From Owenia fusiformis (taxonomy: Eukaryota; Annelida; Polychaeta; Sabellida; Oweniidae), in assembly GCA_903813345.2 (NCBI GenBank), contig CAIIXF020000007.1, forward strand, positions 8,993,730 to 9,057,729: 64,000 nt of DNA, in the 5' to 3' direction. The first letter of the stretch is position 1. Each line of letters starts with the position of its first letter. This document shows, one piece after another, positions 11,007-25,500 of this stretch. The notes under the pieces are model-generated. The model had not been told where the DNA came from, did no database searches, and worked only from the letters and a program-made list of their open reading frames with translations. A program made the position numbers and the translations under genes.

Positions 11007-13489
11007 AATTTCATCAGTCTTATGTTAGATTACGCTGTACCTTGGTATTTATATATTTCTTGGGCTGATATTGATTATTAAATTGTTATTTACAGGTTGG
11101 TCCAAAAAGGTGGATCTTTTGTCGAACAATTTTTTAAATGAATAATACATGTACCAGAATAAAATAGAGGTCATTTAAAATTCACTTTTGGAGGTCTAGT
11201 TAAGATGTTTCCTTAGTACATTTATATAGATAAGTCATAATCTTTTTATTATTTTTTTTATTTTATCTCATATTTACTTAATATTATCTTTTTATTTATT
11301 CATTTATTTATTCAGTTCACATTCTATTTCTGACGTTCAATTCTTTTTCATAACACTTCTTTATTTGTGCAATTTCCATTTTTGAATTTGCTTATACAGT
11401 TTTTGGCTACTTACACCAAATTATTTGTGTCATTTAGCGTTCCATTCCAAAAAATAGATCACCTTCAACTTTAGGAATCTCAAACTTGTCCAAAATCATG
11501 TTCCTAACATGTTATATCTACAAGATGTATCCTCCTGTTGAACAAGTCATAATATGTTCTATATAGGTTCAGTAAAACTTGTTCAAAAATACAGTGATGT
11601 GCATTTAAAACTACAAAATATGAAGCTCATTGAATTTTGTCCTGTTATATATCTGGAATATGTATTGTCCCTCAACTAATAATCTAGGTTTACATGTATT
11701 TGCAGTGCACTAATCTTTGTGCAAAACTGAAAGATTAACACCGTGCCAATGACGCATATATTGAATGAATGAATGAAAATAACATGGCACGCTCATTAGG
11801 AAGCCATTTACATTTCTGAACATTTGCACATCTAATGCAAATAAATCTTTGTAATGGGGCCACTGATGATAATTAGATAATTGAACTTCTGGCAACAAAT
11901 CATTATTTTCATAGATACTTTATTTGAAATTATTGTAGTACATGTAATTTGAACCATATATGAAATCCTTTATCATAATAGCATTATATCAAAACATATC
12001 TGAAGCTGAAAGTAAAATATTTATGGGTGGGAATATTGTTTTTTTAATTCATAAGTATTTATTGAGTCTATTGTATGAAATATGTCTTGACATATACACT
12101 GCAGTAACTGTATAAGGCCATATTTTACTTTCCTAAAAATATTTCAGATCACAAATGTAATGTAGCTCATAACATGATGTCTCCAAATAACAAATCATCA
12201 TTTGAATTCTTCAATGTCAGATATACCAATATCATATATCAATGGATATTATTCATTCCTTCTAGCTAGACAGTTTCCTTTATATCCTACTATTTCTCTG
12301 CATGCTGTAGGATTATAGCAACATGAACTAATATCTTTACCAGGCTGTTCTCACTTATTATCCCAGCTAACAGAGATTGGTAGGCATAAAGTGAAGCACT
12401 CCGTCTATCCGCCCATCAGTCAGTCCATCCATCTGTCCATCCATCGGAAAAACAGCTTTTTCGTTAATTTTGAGATCTTTCTGAAGTATACCTTCATATA
12501 TTTACCCTCTGATTCTTCAGGAGATTAAAAATGGCTGCATGTCTAAATTGGGAATTTGTGCCTTGAATTGATATACCTAAATTGTCACATAAAAATTCTG
12601 ATATATCTCCAATGTCTGTCTTATTGTTTGCAAATAGAGTAGATGGTAAATATTATGTCCGACACATACAGATTCATGAATATTTTGTTCATTGGGAGTT
12701 ACAACTCCGAGAAGTTGCCACTTTCTAGTTATGTCTTTCATTTCCCACTGATTTATAATGAAAGGATTCGAGGCAGTTCCTTTGAACAGGGTTCTCTTTA
12801 ATGTTTCCAATTACAAATTAATTAGATTGATAGTTTTTAAGAATCTAGAAAATCATGATGAAGATAGGCAATTACCTTTATTCATATTTCATGCTCTGCT
12901 GTAATGAGAACTAGCTCACCTTAAACGTCTCTATGATAAACATGTAGAATTTATTTGATTTTATCAAATACAATGCATTGAAGCAATGGCCCAAGCAAAG
13001 TTTTCTGAAATTCTACCCAATATGTTAAAAAATTGTTTTAGTTCTTAACTTTATAAAAAATGTTCAAAATGTTCACTGTTCCAAATATGCTAGCAACATA
13101 GTTGGGGGATTCACTAGAATTTCTCACAACAGGCTAAATAAATAAAAACAACAGGCAAAATTAATAGAAATTATAAAGGAGGAGGGAAATTATCACAGAT
13201 TTCGGACAGCCATAAGTTGGATTTTGCAATGCATTACCTCAGGAAAAGTACTCCTAGAGATGATAAAATAATTTCAACTTTGAGACAGGGAAGATGCAAA
13301 CAACCCATCAACTTGTTTTTTCTGAAATGTTTTCCTGATTTCCAACCCTTTCCACCCTTGCTTTCTTAATTTTTCTTGCATCAATATGTTTTGTTTTGAC
13401 ACACAGTTAACCCCTTTAAAGGAATAAGTGATTCCTAATGTGATTTGGTTCACCCAGTGTTCATATCATGTATTTTTGTGCTACTACAG
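11007..13489. other. Intergenic or unresolved region between opsin and WDR gene
   Basis: Presumably includes the opsin promoter (reading left) and either the WDR gene promoter or more of its 5' exons (reading right). No CpG-rich promoter, TATA/initiator pair or further propeller exon could be supported. Short frames at 11710-11898 and 12577-12810 on the minus strand match nothing recognised. Confidence 0.5.
12361..12530 (+). mobile_element. 5' end fragment of a Helentron-associated (HINE-like) element
   Basis: A|TCCCAGCTAAC at 12361 matches the 5' ends of the full elements (TCCCATCGAAC, TCCCACCTAAC). It is followed by a degraded TCCA/TCCG microsatellite (12404-12446). No 3' subterminal partner, hairpin or CTRR end follows, so this is a truncated copy. 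Confidence 0.55.
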
Positions 13490-13548
13490 TACAATTTTTC
13501 CTTTGATTCATTCCCTGAGTGTCCACTATATACAGGGTAATCATCCTG
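13490..13548 (+). CDS. WDR97: WDR gene, first exon recognised
   Basis: Acceptor CTACTACAG|T, donor CATCCTG|GTAAGT; 59 nt, enters phase 2, leaves phase 1. Encodes TIFPLIHSLSVHYIQGNHP, which joins to V-LVLDCSTNPC in the next exon. Entry in phase 2 means at least one upstream exon exists. Confidence 0.6.
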
Positions 13549-16500
13549 GTAAGTAATACTAATAGTAAGAACCAATTCCATAAACCAGATTTATGAATAT
13601 GTCTTCATGCATTTTCTAATGACAAAGATAAGTATAGTAAATGAATGTTATATATTTTCAGTGCTGGTGTTAGATTGTTCCACCAACCCTTGTTCTGCCT
13701 GTTGCCTCCTAGTTCCAGAGAGTCCAGATGAACATATTCTAAGCCTGGCCCTTGTAAAGCTGGTAAGCTAAAGTACAATTAATCATACTTGCCACAGTCA
13801 ACAAGATTCTAATATATGTACTACAGACATCATTTCATCTGAGTGATTGATAAGTAAAATGCTTCATGTATAATAATCATTAATGAATCCTAATCCACTG
13901 AATATTATACTTGATATCCATCTTTATTCCATACTTAGTAGTGTTTTAGGTAAATAACATGCAGGAATATAATTGACATCTGAAGTGAGCGGGAGATATC
14001 AGTGGGTGATATATTACCCGCTCATCAGATCTATGACGTCACAAATTCAGAGAGTAGATACTGAGCCAGGGGATTTGACTATAAACCATCATAATCTAAT
14101 AAGCACACATCCTAGTTTTCTGCATGAGAAAAATGCAAATTCTGCGCAGAAATTCTGCATGAAAAAGCCAAATTCTGCACCAAATTCTGCATGAAATCTA
14201 CAATTCTGCGGCAAATTCTGCACGGGGAAAAGTGAAATTTTCTGATTCAAGTATGTGCAAAAAGTGAAATTCTTGCTAAAATCAATAATTTTCTCTAAAA
14301 AATCAATAATTCAAAATTCTTGAACTCCACTCATGCTGCTTTATTCAGCGATAATGGACAACTGCAGTAATAACACCAGATGCAATTTTAATCAATTAGC
14401 GACAAAACTTACCAAATGCTCACTTGTGAACTATCACGAAATTCGAAGTATCACGAAATTCCAGATCAATATGCAGGGAATTCAGATGTCGTTTATTTAT
14501 ATATGACGAAGTAAAACGCAAGAAGAAGCATGATTTATTACGTTAGAATACAAAAGAATACAAGATTAGACATATTATTGCAAAACAATTACAAGGGACA
14601 GTCATCGGTTTCAAATTTCGTGATTATGTTAGACGCAGTCTTACCTCTAAGTGCAAAGGCGGAAGTTCGAGAATTTAAAACAGATTTCAGATTTCCTCTT
14701 GAAAATCTGACAAAACACAAGTATCTGACAACAAACGAGCGGAGGCTTTTGGCGTTTAGATGAGTGACAAATATGAGATGAGATGGTTGACTGGAAAAAT
14801 CATGTTTTCCGCGAAATTCCGTGCCAAAACAAAAATTCTGCAAAAAAAATGAAAATGCAAATTTCTGCGGTTTTTCTGCGGCGACGCGGAATCACGGAAT
14901 ACTAGGATGAGTGAATAAGGACAGAATAAATCAGATATTAAATGCTCGATTTTTGATACAGGGTATATCCCTCGGTAAATACAATATATCAATATTCGCT
15001 CCATCGCTCAACAGTTGTACAAGATATTCTCGCTATCAATAAACTTGAGCAGCTAGTATTTCCCCAAGTTGAAAGATTGGTTGAAAGGATATGTTGTGAA
15101 GATGATGATGCAGATGACATTCAGATTGCAAAATCGGAAAATTCTCTCATATAATGACTGATTCAAGGTTGTGCACCTGCATCTAAAGTATTTGCCATAT
15201 CAACAGTTGTGACGTAATTTGATTTATTAAATACCAGTCTGGGTTGCATTGTCCCTATATCAAAAATTCTCTAGAAAAGTACCTAAAATAAATAAGTTAT
15301 AGCGGGTCATCCAAGAGTTTTGGACCACCTAGTATTTGTAAATTAGATTAGGCGACAAAGATCAATAAATTTAAATAACAAGTCTAATAATGTTCCATTT
15401 GGGTGTGCTGTATTATTTTTGAAATATGCCAATTATGTGATTCTATGATAGAATGATACATCACATACATACCTTGGGATGGTTTTGCCTGATTGATAAA
15501 TGATAAATGAATTAAAGGTATAGTTGAAAGATTTATACAGGGTGTTCACTGCTCAGTGTTCCAAACAAATTGTCTGCTTCAAAGTGCCTATAAGCATGTT
15601 TCCAACCCTTCCTTTGTAAACCTTTTTGCTGCATTCTTTTGCATTTAGGGGCTTAATTTCAAATGTGATTGATATATACAGAAAAAAGTGCCATTTTTGT
15701 TCTTCCAATTATTCTATCTTTGTTTGCATTGAAAGTACATGTAATAACACAGAGCATAACGCTCTTATCAATGCAGACTGGCATTTTCTTGTACATTCTT
15801 GTAAATATACTGTATTTGCATTGTTTTAAAGGATATGCTGTGGGAACCAAAGAAATTAAAAGCATGGAGCACTCTCAAACAAGAGTTTTATCAATATTAA
15901 CAGCATTTCTATGTACATTGCATTTGCATTATATAAAGGATCTTACTGTTGGAACATAAGAAAGTAAAAACATGATGTTATAATATACAGTGTATTTGCT
16001 TTCTTATAAAGGATCTCGCTGTTGGAGCTCAAGAAACTAAATACACAGAGCACATAATTTTTGCGGGACACAAAAATGGACAAGTAAGTTATCTTGGTTT
16101 TAGCTCATTGTCAATATACAAAATGGATACATGTAAAGTTTTTAAAATTAAATGTATTTTGAAGTTCTCCCTGATTTTTTTGTGATCACCTAAAAGTGAT
16201 CTCTTTTTGTGACTACCTTTCAGTGTTGGTGATCATCATGTTTTTCATTCATAGTATCTTCTATTTTAGATATCATTGTTGAGTGCCAGCAAGAGTGAGA
16301 TGCCACATAATATACAGGCTCACCATGGTGAAGTGACTACACTCGCTGTATCACATCAACTTAGCAGTTCACTGACTAGCAGTCCTATTGGTGAGCTCAT
16401 CTTAATGTTACTTTGGCTAGAAGGTGACCATTTATTGATGACTTCACTTCATTTGTGAAATCCTAGAAGATGGCAGCCTTCTTAAAGGGTGACGCATATT

Positions 16501-19500
16501 GTTTAGCAAATCGAACGCTCGTTTCTGGTGTTGCTCACCGTTTAGTATAAAAGGCCCGATCCCGGAATAATACTCAAGGGTTCACAGGTTCGAGATCGTT
16601 GTGTCAACACCTCTAACTGTTATATAGCATAAGTATATTATAGATCGTCACACATTAATAAAAGGGTGATTTTTATTTTGACAAATCAATTCCACATTTA
16701 TGGGTGAAGTTTCAGGATCTTCTATTTGTGCATAATAAGGAAAAATTGGCATCTAAATTTCCCCATAACGTAATAGCACACAGCTTGGCATATGAAATAT
16801 CCTACAAATGAAACAAAGCAAGACAAACCGGTTTCTAATACAAGAATTTATATTGGCTGTTGTACATGTATTATTTGAACGCAATCACTCTTTGGATAAC
16901 GTTTTCAAAATCATTATAAACGGATTACTTTATCTCAAAGACAATTTCAATAAACTGGATTTTACAGAACTCCCCTTATTTCTTAAAAATGGACTGATCC
17001 AGTTGATTCGCCTGGAGCCGCCATATTGTTTTTATACGGGATGCTAATCGGAACCCTTTAAAATGAGCACTGCATTTTTAAATGATAAATGTTGACCATC
17101 TCAAAAGTATGTAAATGATTATAGCAGCAGGATCAAAAAAGAAATGTTCTGGCGAGAAAATCCCTTTACCCTCTTGAATCCCAGGCTCTACAATCAGTTT
17201 GAAACCAGAAGCTTTTTTCATTTTTGCCACATTTTGACATTTTACTACATACTGTTCATGTACATTAGGGGTCCCGCGATTCATCGATATATCGATGCAT
17301 CGGCTCGTTTGGTGACGATACAAGCGTATCGATACGAAGACTCAAATATCAATACACCAAAAATATTATTAACATACCTGGAATCCATCATATTTTGCCG
17401 AAATCTACTGAATATTTAAATTTTTTTGAGAAATTGTTTTTATATTTTTTGTTTGGTTTCTCACTGGACATGACACGCCCAAAAAGTTGTATAAATGCGA
17501 ACAGAATGCTTAGCGGATTGACAGTCAAAATGCGAACAAATAACTCGTGTCGTCTTTGTCTTCGTATATCAACGTACTTTGTTTTATAATTCTAAATACT
17601 TTTTGACAATTTAGTATGAATAAATATAATCTTTGAGCTTTTTATAGGATACAACGCATTAAAAAATTGCCTACTAATGTTGATAACTGTAATAAAAAAC
17701 CGAACAATATTTACGTTCGGAGTATCAATGTTGACCGGAGTTTAGAAATTGAAACTTTTTGAAAGTTTTGAACACAATTGATAGAATTATGGCCGTGTAA
17801 GCATCAAACATGGATAGTTGTGTTATCCTTATATCCCCCAATAGAAAATCTACCGTAGTATTGGAACATTCCTCAAAAATTGCAAAATATGCATAGCTGA
17901 CTGGTGACTACTACACAGCAGGTAGGCTTGATACTTGACTATAGTTTTTATGCTGCATCTGAATCAAATGTCACAGCACGTAATAGACTTTCAACTCGAC
18001 CTCAGCTACGTCAGTGTTGCACCCCCCCCCCCCCCCCCCCCCCCCCGTTCAACTACACTATTATCGTATCGTTGCTCGTATCGTGACCTAAGTATCGAGA
18101 TACGTATCGTATCGTTTCATAATGTATCGTGGGACCCCTAATGTACATATATGTATACAACATGTGATGATTATTTTCATTCCAATTATCATCTAGATTG
18201 GCAAATTCATTTGAGCTGTTGAAATTCAAGACATTATAAAAATTCATCATACATACCTTCAACAACATGTGCGTGAAATGACTTGTCTTTGTGAATAAAA
18301 TGAAATGAATTATAATCCAAACAAGTTTATGTGAATCTCATGGAACTTCTATTTTACAAATTACATGCGAGATTGAGACGTGTACAGCTTGTTATCCCAT
18401 CGAACGAAGTTCGGAGGGATATAGGGAACGCCTCCGTCCGTCCGTCCGTCCGTCCGTACATACGTCCGTACGTACATCCGTACGTCCGTCTGTCCGTCCG
18501 TCCGGGCAATAACTCAAATACCATTGGCCCGATTTTGTTCATATTTTGTACACATATACCCTATGGAGGTAGAAGTTCTGCTCAAAAGCCGATTTTCAAA
18601 ATGTCCACTCATTTCAAAATGGCGGCCATTTTAGTGACGATTTTACAGTAATTTAGGTGCAATATGTAAAACTGTAATAGCAATATGTTTTAAATGTAAA
18701 AAAAATATAAAGGACATTAATAATGCTACAAATGTAGATATTAAAGAAGCACATGGCAGCCATCTTGAAAAATGGCGGCCTTTACTCGTCATTTTACGAT
18801 TTTTGCTGTAACTCAAAAAGTAGTGGAGCGATTTTGTTCATATTTGGTATGTGAATACTATAAGCATTGCACACTGTCTAAAGACACTTTTTGTAGAAGG
18901 CGGCCATTTTTCAAAATGGCCGCCATTTTAACGTATTTTACTATAACTCGAAAAGTAGTGGAGCGATTTTGTTCATATTTGGTATATGAATACTATAAGC
19001 ATGGCACACTGTCCTATGACACTTTTGGTAGAAGGCGGCCATTTTGAAAAAAAATTTGAAAAATGGCCGTCATTTTAACATTTTTTACTATAACTTGAAA
19101 AGTAGTGGAGCGATTTTGTTCATATTTGGTATGTGAATACTATAAGCATGGCACCCTGTCCTATGACACTTTTGGGTAGAAGGCGGCCATTTTGAAAACA
19201 ATTTTGAAAAATGGCCGCCATTTTAACGTATTTTACTATAACTCGAAAAGTAGTAGAGCGATTTTGTTAATATTTGATATGTGAATACTTTAAGCATGGC
19301 ACATTGTCTAATAAAACTTTAGGGAGTAGACGGCCATTTTGAAAAATGGCCACCATTTTAATGTGTGTTATTTTACAAGTACGTGTGCGATTTTTCAAAA
19401 ATTTTAGAGGTGGCTACTTAAAAGCATATTATTTCTTCTGATGACAACTTGGCTAGTGAGCAACCATTTTGAAAATGGTGGCCTTTCTGGTGTGTTGTTT

Positions 19501-22500
19501 TAGGATATTTGCGCTTCGTTTGTAAAAATGCCAGACATTTCTGTTCGATGGGATTCGCTACGCTTTGGCGTTGCCGTTGTTCTGGTTGAATTCTTAATAT
19601 TTGATTAAAATGAAAAAGATTGATATGTAACTAAATGTCTATGGTGATCAAAATGAAACCATATTCCACTAGCTACTTATCTGCTCTGATTCAATGTCCA
19701 AAAATAAATGCCTTTTACATTTATTTGGGTTTGCTGTAACAGTCTACAGATTAATCTTGGACGACAGAATTAAAGAATAGAGATAATTTGGATGAACTTT
19801 TAAATTAGTAATAAATTGCAATTGTTTATATATTCTTATACTCACTTTATATTTTGCTTCATATCAAATTTATTTCAATGATAACTTTCTCTGTATACTA
19901 AGCTCACTTAGAGTTTAACTACAATCATTCTCATCTCTCCTGGCTAGTCCCTCCCCTTTCCAGAGAACACATTATTAACACTTTTCTGAAAAAAGCTATA
20001 AGCTATTTATACCAATAGATACATTTTAACAACAAGAAAATCAGGAAATGGCAGTAAAAGATAACAGAAGAAAGCTGAAGTTTTTCACACAGAAATTGTA
20101 TAAATAATTCAAATATAATCTTAATTTAGGGATCTTAACCCTTCTGGTGCCATTCATTTTTCAAGGCAATATGGCCCTATGGGATCGAAACCAGCCATAG
20201 TTTTTTCCTGATGACCATAGTGAAATTTTGTTTATGGATTATGACCTCTGCTTAACTGATTGATGTTGACCCTTTGATATATTTATTGACTTTGAGACTG
20301 GATTTTGTCTGTCCCACATCATTTGAGATTAAATGCCCTATCTTGTATGAAGTATGTATGTATCTAGTATAGTATCTACAGCTATTTTTGATGTTATGAG
20401 TATTAGTTTAATTTTATCAATTTATATTCTCCAACATACATGTATATTGCAATGACTTGTGTATATATGAAATGTCCCTTGGTGTTTTGGTCCTGGTGTG
20501 AGATAATGGAACTTTATTGTGGAGATGGGGCATTAGGCATTGTTTCTTTCCACATTAGATTATAGTTTGGGATAGTTGGGATAATGATAGTTGGGATAAT
20601 GTTACCATTTTTTGCCTTAAGCAGTTTTTACATATTTAATGGTGCTTGCTTAATAATGATGATTCTTGATTTAGAAAAAGTTCTATTGGCTTAATAGACC
20701 CAACAAAAAGTTCTAAAAAGCAAGTCCAATGTCCTGTTAAAGAACCCCTATTCTTAGTATAGTCTCCCACGTGAAGCTACTTGTTGAGACTCAATCAACT
20801 TGACTTTTGTTGAAAAAATGAGGATTTCGGCAAGGGTGTATTGCCATGGGGATACAATTGACTTTAAACCTGCATATCATCATGTACATACATGTGATTT
20901 GCAGGTTATAATGAATGTACTTATAGTTTCAATGCTGCCGAAGACAAAGAACTGGCTCAATGCAATCAATAGCTGTTAGTGAATTAAAGTTATTATTACC
21001 CAATTATTTTAGAATTTTTTTTCTTGATTTTTGTCACTCAAGTTACCAAGGACTTTCATGGAAAATTAGGGTGTATGTTTTTTTGGAGTATGTGCGTCTG
21101 TTAGAGATAATACGGTATGTAAGTCATTTTGCTAAAGAGAACAGCAGGGACTTTAACATCAAATCGTAACTTAATATTTTGATAGCACAGATTGTATTGT
21201 GGTCTTTAAATCTCTCAAAATAGAAAGTTATAAATATTTGCTTATACGTATGTAGATCAAAGGAGTGGTATCGATATGGAGAACTTTTTGAACACATGTT
21301 TCTCTTAAACCAGTCATGAAAAAAATCTAAAAATTTAACTCATCGTCAATTTAATGGTCATCTTTTGAATGGTAACAATATAATTTGAAAAATATATAAT
21401 AATATATACAGTACTTTCATCTATATTGTTTTAGAAAACACATCAAACACTTGTTTTGTTCTTGGTATCATGTTTCCAGAGTGAAATGAAACATCTCTCC
21501 AAACCTCATTGGAACAAAACGACATAAACACAACATGTTTAGGTCTCTCAATATTGTAACTGTACAAAGGAAATTTTGGTTGATTTTAAAAAAGTATCTT
21601 GTTAATGAAATAAATGGTTAATCTTGAGTTTTATCTATTTTGGGGGGATTTTGTTTTAATTTTTTGAATACTTTTTTAAAATCAACCAAAAATTCCTTTG
21701 TATAATTATAATATTGAGAGGTCTTAAAACATGTTGTATATGCTATTTTGTTCCAACAAGGTTTGGAAAGACATTTTATTTCATTCCCAAGAGTTGGTAG
21801 AAAGGAGCAAAAACAATTGCACTAAATAAACAAAAAATGTTAACAAAAACAGTTGTATAAAATATTTCTAAATAATTTTTGCATTAAATTGTTGTCAATC
21901 AGTCAACATTACATGAAATACCGTGTTTTTCCAGAATGTTTTCAATGATTGGTTTAAGAGAAAACATTGTTGAATTCAGTTCTCCATATCGATACCACTC
22001 CTTTGAGTACTGTACATGATAAACCAGAAATTATAAATACATTGAATTTTTTCTTAAAAGGTTGTCTTGTTATTTACACAACATCTCATATATTCAAAGT
22101 GTGTAACGGGATTCATGATGTCATTTTGTTGATCGTGTTGGAATTTTTGGATAACATAATTTCACAGATCTAAAGACTGGAACTGTTCAATTATATATTT
22201 CATCAAGTACTTTTAGAGTTATTGTTCATTATTGTACCGTGACATCTCAATATTGGGTCAAATTTTGATGAAAATGATGTTATTTCTTGTGAAATTGTGC
22301 AGCCCCTAATAGAATGCCCATCTCATTACATTGCCCAAGATGGCAATCGTCAAATACTACAAGACTTGACTTGTATGGTACAAAAGTAGCGAAACATGAA
22401 TTAGATTCATTTTATGCAATTCATGCCGCGACATATTGCTTGGAACATTATGTTGCTCTATTTGTATGACTGAGATACACAAACAGGTTAGTTGCTTACT

Positions 22501-25500
22501 TTTTTTTTAGAGATGTGGAATTATACGTGGCACATTAGATATGACATTTTATTATTGAAATAGTTTTCAATCTTTGCAATGGTGTTAAAATAATAATGTA
22601 TTTTGCACTGTATAAAGATTTGTTAATTAAAAAATTCTATTTGAAAAATGGCAGGAAAGATGACAATATTTTTCTAGAATCTCTAAATTGTATTATATTG
22701 TACTTTGTTTCCCACCAATTTATATGCGCAGTCATGATTTACGAAAATAATCATTGATGACAGACCCAGAAACCCCTCTTTGTGTTCTTTTATGTGCACT
22801 CATACACAGACATACAAGCACACACCACAGCCTTTTAACGAGTAGTGGACCACTTAGTCAAACACCCTGAAGTACTTTATGCAACAAGCACAATGCTTGA
22901 GCCAGGGCTCGAATCCAGGACCTATGCTTAATTGGTTCATGCACTACCGCTGAGCTATACGAGTGGACTTAAATAAGTTTTAGACATTAAAAAATAAATG
23001 AATAAATAAATGAATGATAAAAACATATTTTCAAACTTTCCATGGGGCCTTTAACCATTTGGCGCGGTCTCTTGGGGACTCTAATTAGTTGCTTGTAAAA
23101 TGCCAGGTTAGCACAAAATGACAGGTTTCCATGCCTAAAACTACTTATGAGTAATGTATCTGATGTTTTAGTGACACATTTTCATATTTATATGATATAT
23201 TACCTCTCGACAGTGATTTTGAACCTCAGCAGCCACCTAGGCCATCTACAAGTCGTGGGCGATCTATAGTATGTGGGCGATCTATAGTATGTGGGCGATC
23301 TACATGTAGGGTGCTTGGGCAATCTAGGGGGCGTGGTCCTGGACTGTTATGAAGTAATATTTATTTTTTCACTTTATTTTTTCACTATTACTAAGAATAT
23401 ATGCTTATAAGAGGGAACAAGAAGACCCAAAAAGGTATTGATGGTGTATCTTGTTTTCGAGATAATCTTGCGATAATTTTTTTTTATTTTTCCATGTTTG
23501 AACATGTCATATACTCTTATAAAACCCTTTAACTGTACAAATATGGTTCTAAATGATAGTTCATCATGTAAGCTTTCAAAAAAGATACTTTTATGGGGGT
23601 ACGGGCTTGAAGTTATTTGAAATCGGTAACCATCAAAGGACGATTCTCGGTTTGGAGAACGGAGTTCATCAATCTAAATGAGCATTATCCCTGCTTCGGA
23701 CAAATTTGATTTTTTTACATAATATAGATTTGAATGTCTTCTTTTGAATAGTCATAATTTAATTTGGGTAATATTTCTAGATTTTTCGCAAAAAAATATT
23801 AGCGCAGTACACTGATGAACTTCTTTCCCCAAATCGAGACTTGTATTTTATTGAATCGGTCAAATTGAGCGTTATCCCTGCTTCAGACCGATTTGTTATT
23901 TTTACATTTTGTAGATTTAAATGTCCTCTTTTGAATATTCATAGTTTAATTTGGGTAATATTTCTATATTTTTCATGAAAATAATTATTAGCCCAGGAGA
24001 CTGTTCTCCAAACCGAGAATCGTCCTTTTGGAAAATTTCAGAAAATTCTGAAATAATTCTTGGCGCTAAAGGGTTAAGAGATGCTTGGGATGAATATGGC
24101 TTTAGCTTTATAAGGTTACAAAAAAGTAATGCTTGAAGCACAATGATCAGTTGATTTGAATCTTACATGTAGTGAATAGTACATTCTATTGAATAATGCA
24201 TCACTCCCTACTTTTGTGACACCATGTATTGTCTCTATCATGCCACATCACTTCCCAACATGTTAACTCACAGATTATAAGGCAATTGACATTAACCACA
24301 TGGGATGATGAAAGATGACATTATAAGTCATGCTGTCTTCACCCATGGGATAAATTATAACTTTATAACCAGATATAAATCTTTATTAAAATCCTAGTCA
24401 TCTCTCTTTGATAATTTTCATTTGATTGATAATTATTGACTAACCACGTAATTATCCCACCTAACGAAGTTCACAGGGGATATAGAGAAGCAATCCATCT
24501 GTCCGTCAATTGGTCTGTCTGTCCATTTGTTCAGATAACTCAAATACTAGGTGATGGATTTGCCTTGGGACAAGGGACTTTGCTCAAGAAGAGATTTTCA
24601 AAATGGCTGACATTTTTTGTAAAAACAAAATCCTTGATAACTCAAATACCAGTGGATGGGTTTAATTCAGATTTTATATGCTGATGCCTTGTGACAAAGG
24701 GGCTTCCTTCAAGAAGAGATTTTGAAGATGGCCACCAAGATTTAAAATGACCACCATTTTTTATTGTATTATTAATCAAATACCAGTTTATGGATTTGGT
24801 TCAAATATTATATGATCATTCCTGGGGACAAATGGGTTTATGCTCAAGAAGTGATTTTCAAGACATGCATGATGGCCATAGATTTTCTAATTGACTGCCA
24901 TTTTTCCAAGAAAATGTAATCTTTGATAACTCAATACCAGTGGATGGATTTGGTTTAAATTTCACATGTCTGCTAAGAGACAAAGGAGCTTTGCTAAAGA
25001 GGACATTTTCAAGATGGCCACTGGATTTCAAAATGGCCTCTATTTTCGTAAAAAACGTAACCTTTGATAACTCAAATACCAGTGGATGGATATGGTTAAG
25101 ATCTTATATGTGGATGCCTTTGGACAAACATTAGCTCTGGTCAAGAAGGACTTTTCAAGATGGCAGCTGAATTTCAAAATTGCTGCCATTTTTCGTTAAA
25201 AATGTAATCTTTGATATTATTTTGATAACTCAAATACTATTCTAGTAGACGGATTTGGTTTAAATTTTATATACTGATACCCTGGGACAAAGGAGAAAAA
25301 AATTTTCAAGATGGAGGTTATTGATCAAAATATGTTTTGTTTGGTGGGATTTGCTGCTTCTTGGAGCTGCTGTTTTTCTAGTTGAACCTTTTTATATCAG
25401 GTTTAGAAGTAGGACAAATGTATCAGGTATTCATTTAATGACTTGAGGTTTAAGATGTCTTTTCTATGAATTCAATGATCAATCTACAAAATTGACATTT

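Larger units (their letters stand above)
13763..16011 (+). other. WDR intron with a DNA element and tandem pseudo-exons
   Basis: Holds a TIR element at 14104-14913, a MITE fragment near 15302-15340 and two decayed copies of the next exon (15832, 15939). 13763-14097 and 14920-15300 show nothing recognisable. Confidence 0.6.

Noticed and set aside
11710-11898. Minus-strand frame starting MLPEVQLSNYHQW as an upstream opsin exon
   Set aside because: The opsin start exon at 11006 is complete with an in-frame upstream stop; this frame has no opsin-like features.
12577-12810. Minus-strand frame (GTASNPFIINQWEMKD...) as an exon
   Set aside because: Translation looks partly protein-like, but I know no family for it and see no convincing splice sites; it follows a truncated HINE end.
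17904-18141. Poly-proline frames
   Set aside because: They read through the 25-C homopolymer inside the hAT-like element in two overlapping frames.
18331-18651. Frame with RPSVRPYVRP-type repeats
   Set aside because: It is the translated TCCG/CGTA microsatellite of a HINE-like element; a similar frame occurs in copy C at 50056-50364. No gene context.
22895-22966. Functional tRNA gene
   Set aside because: A and B boxes are present but the acceptor stem is not formed and a SINE body follows.
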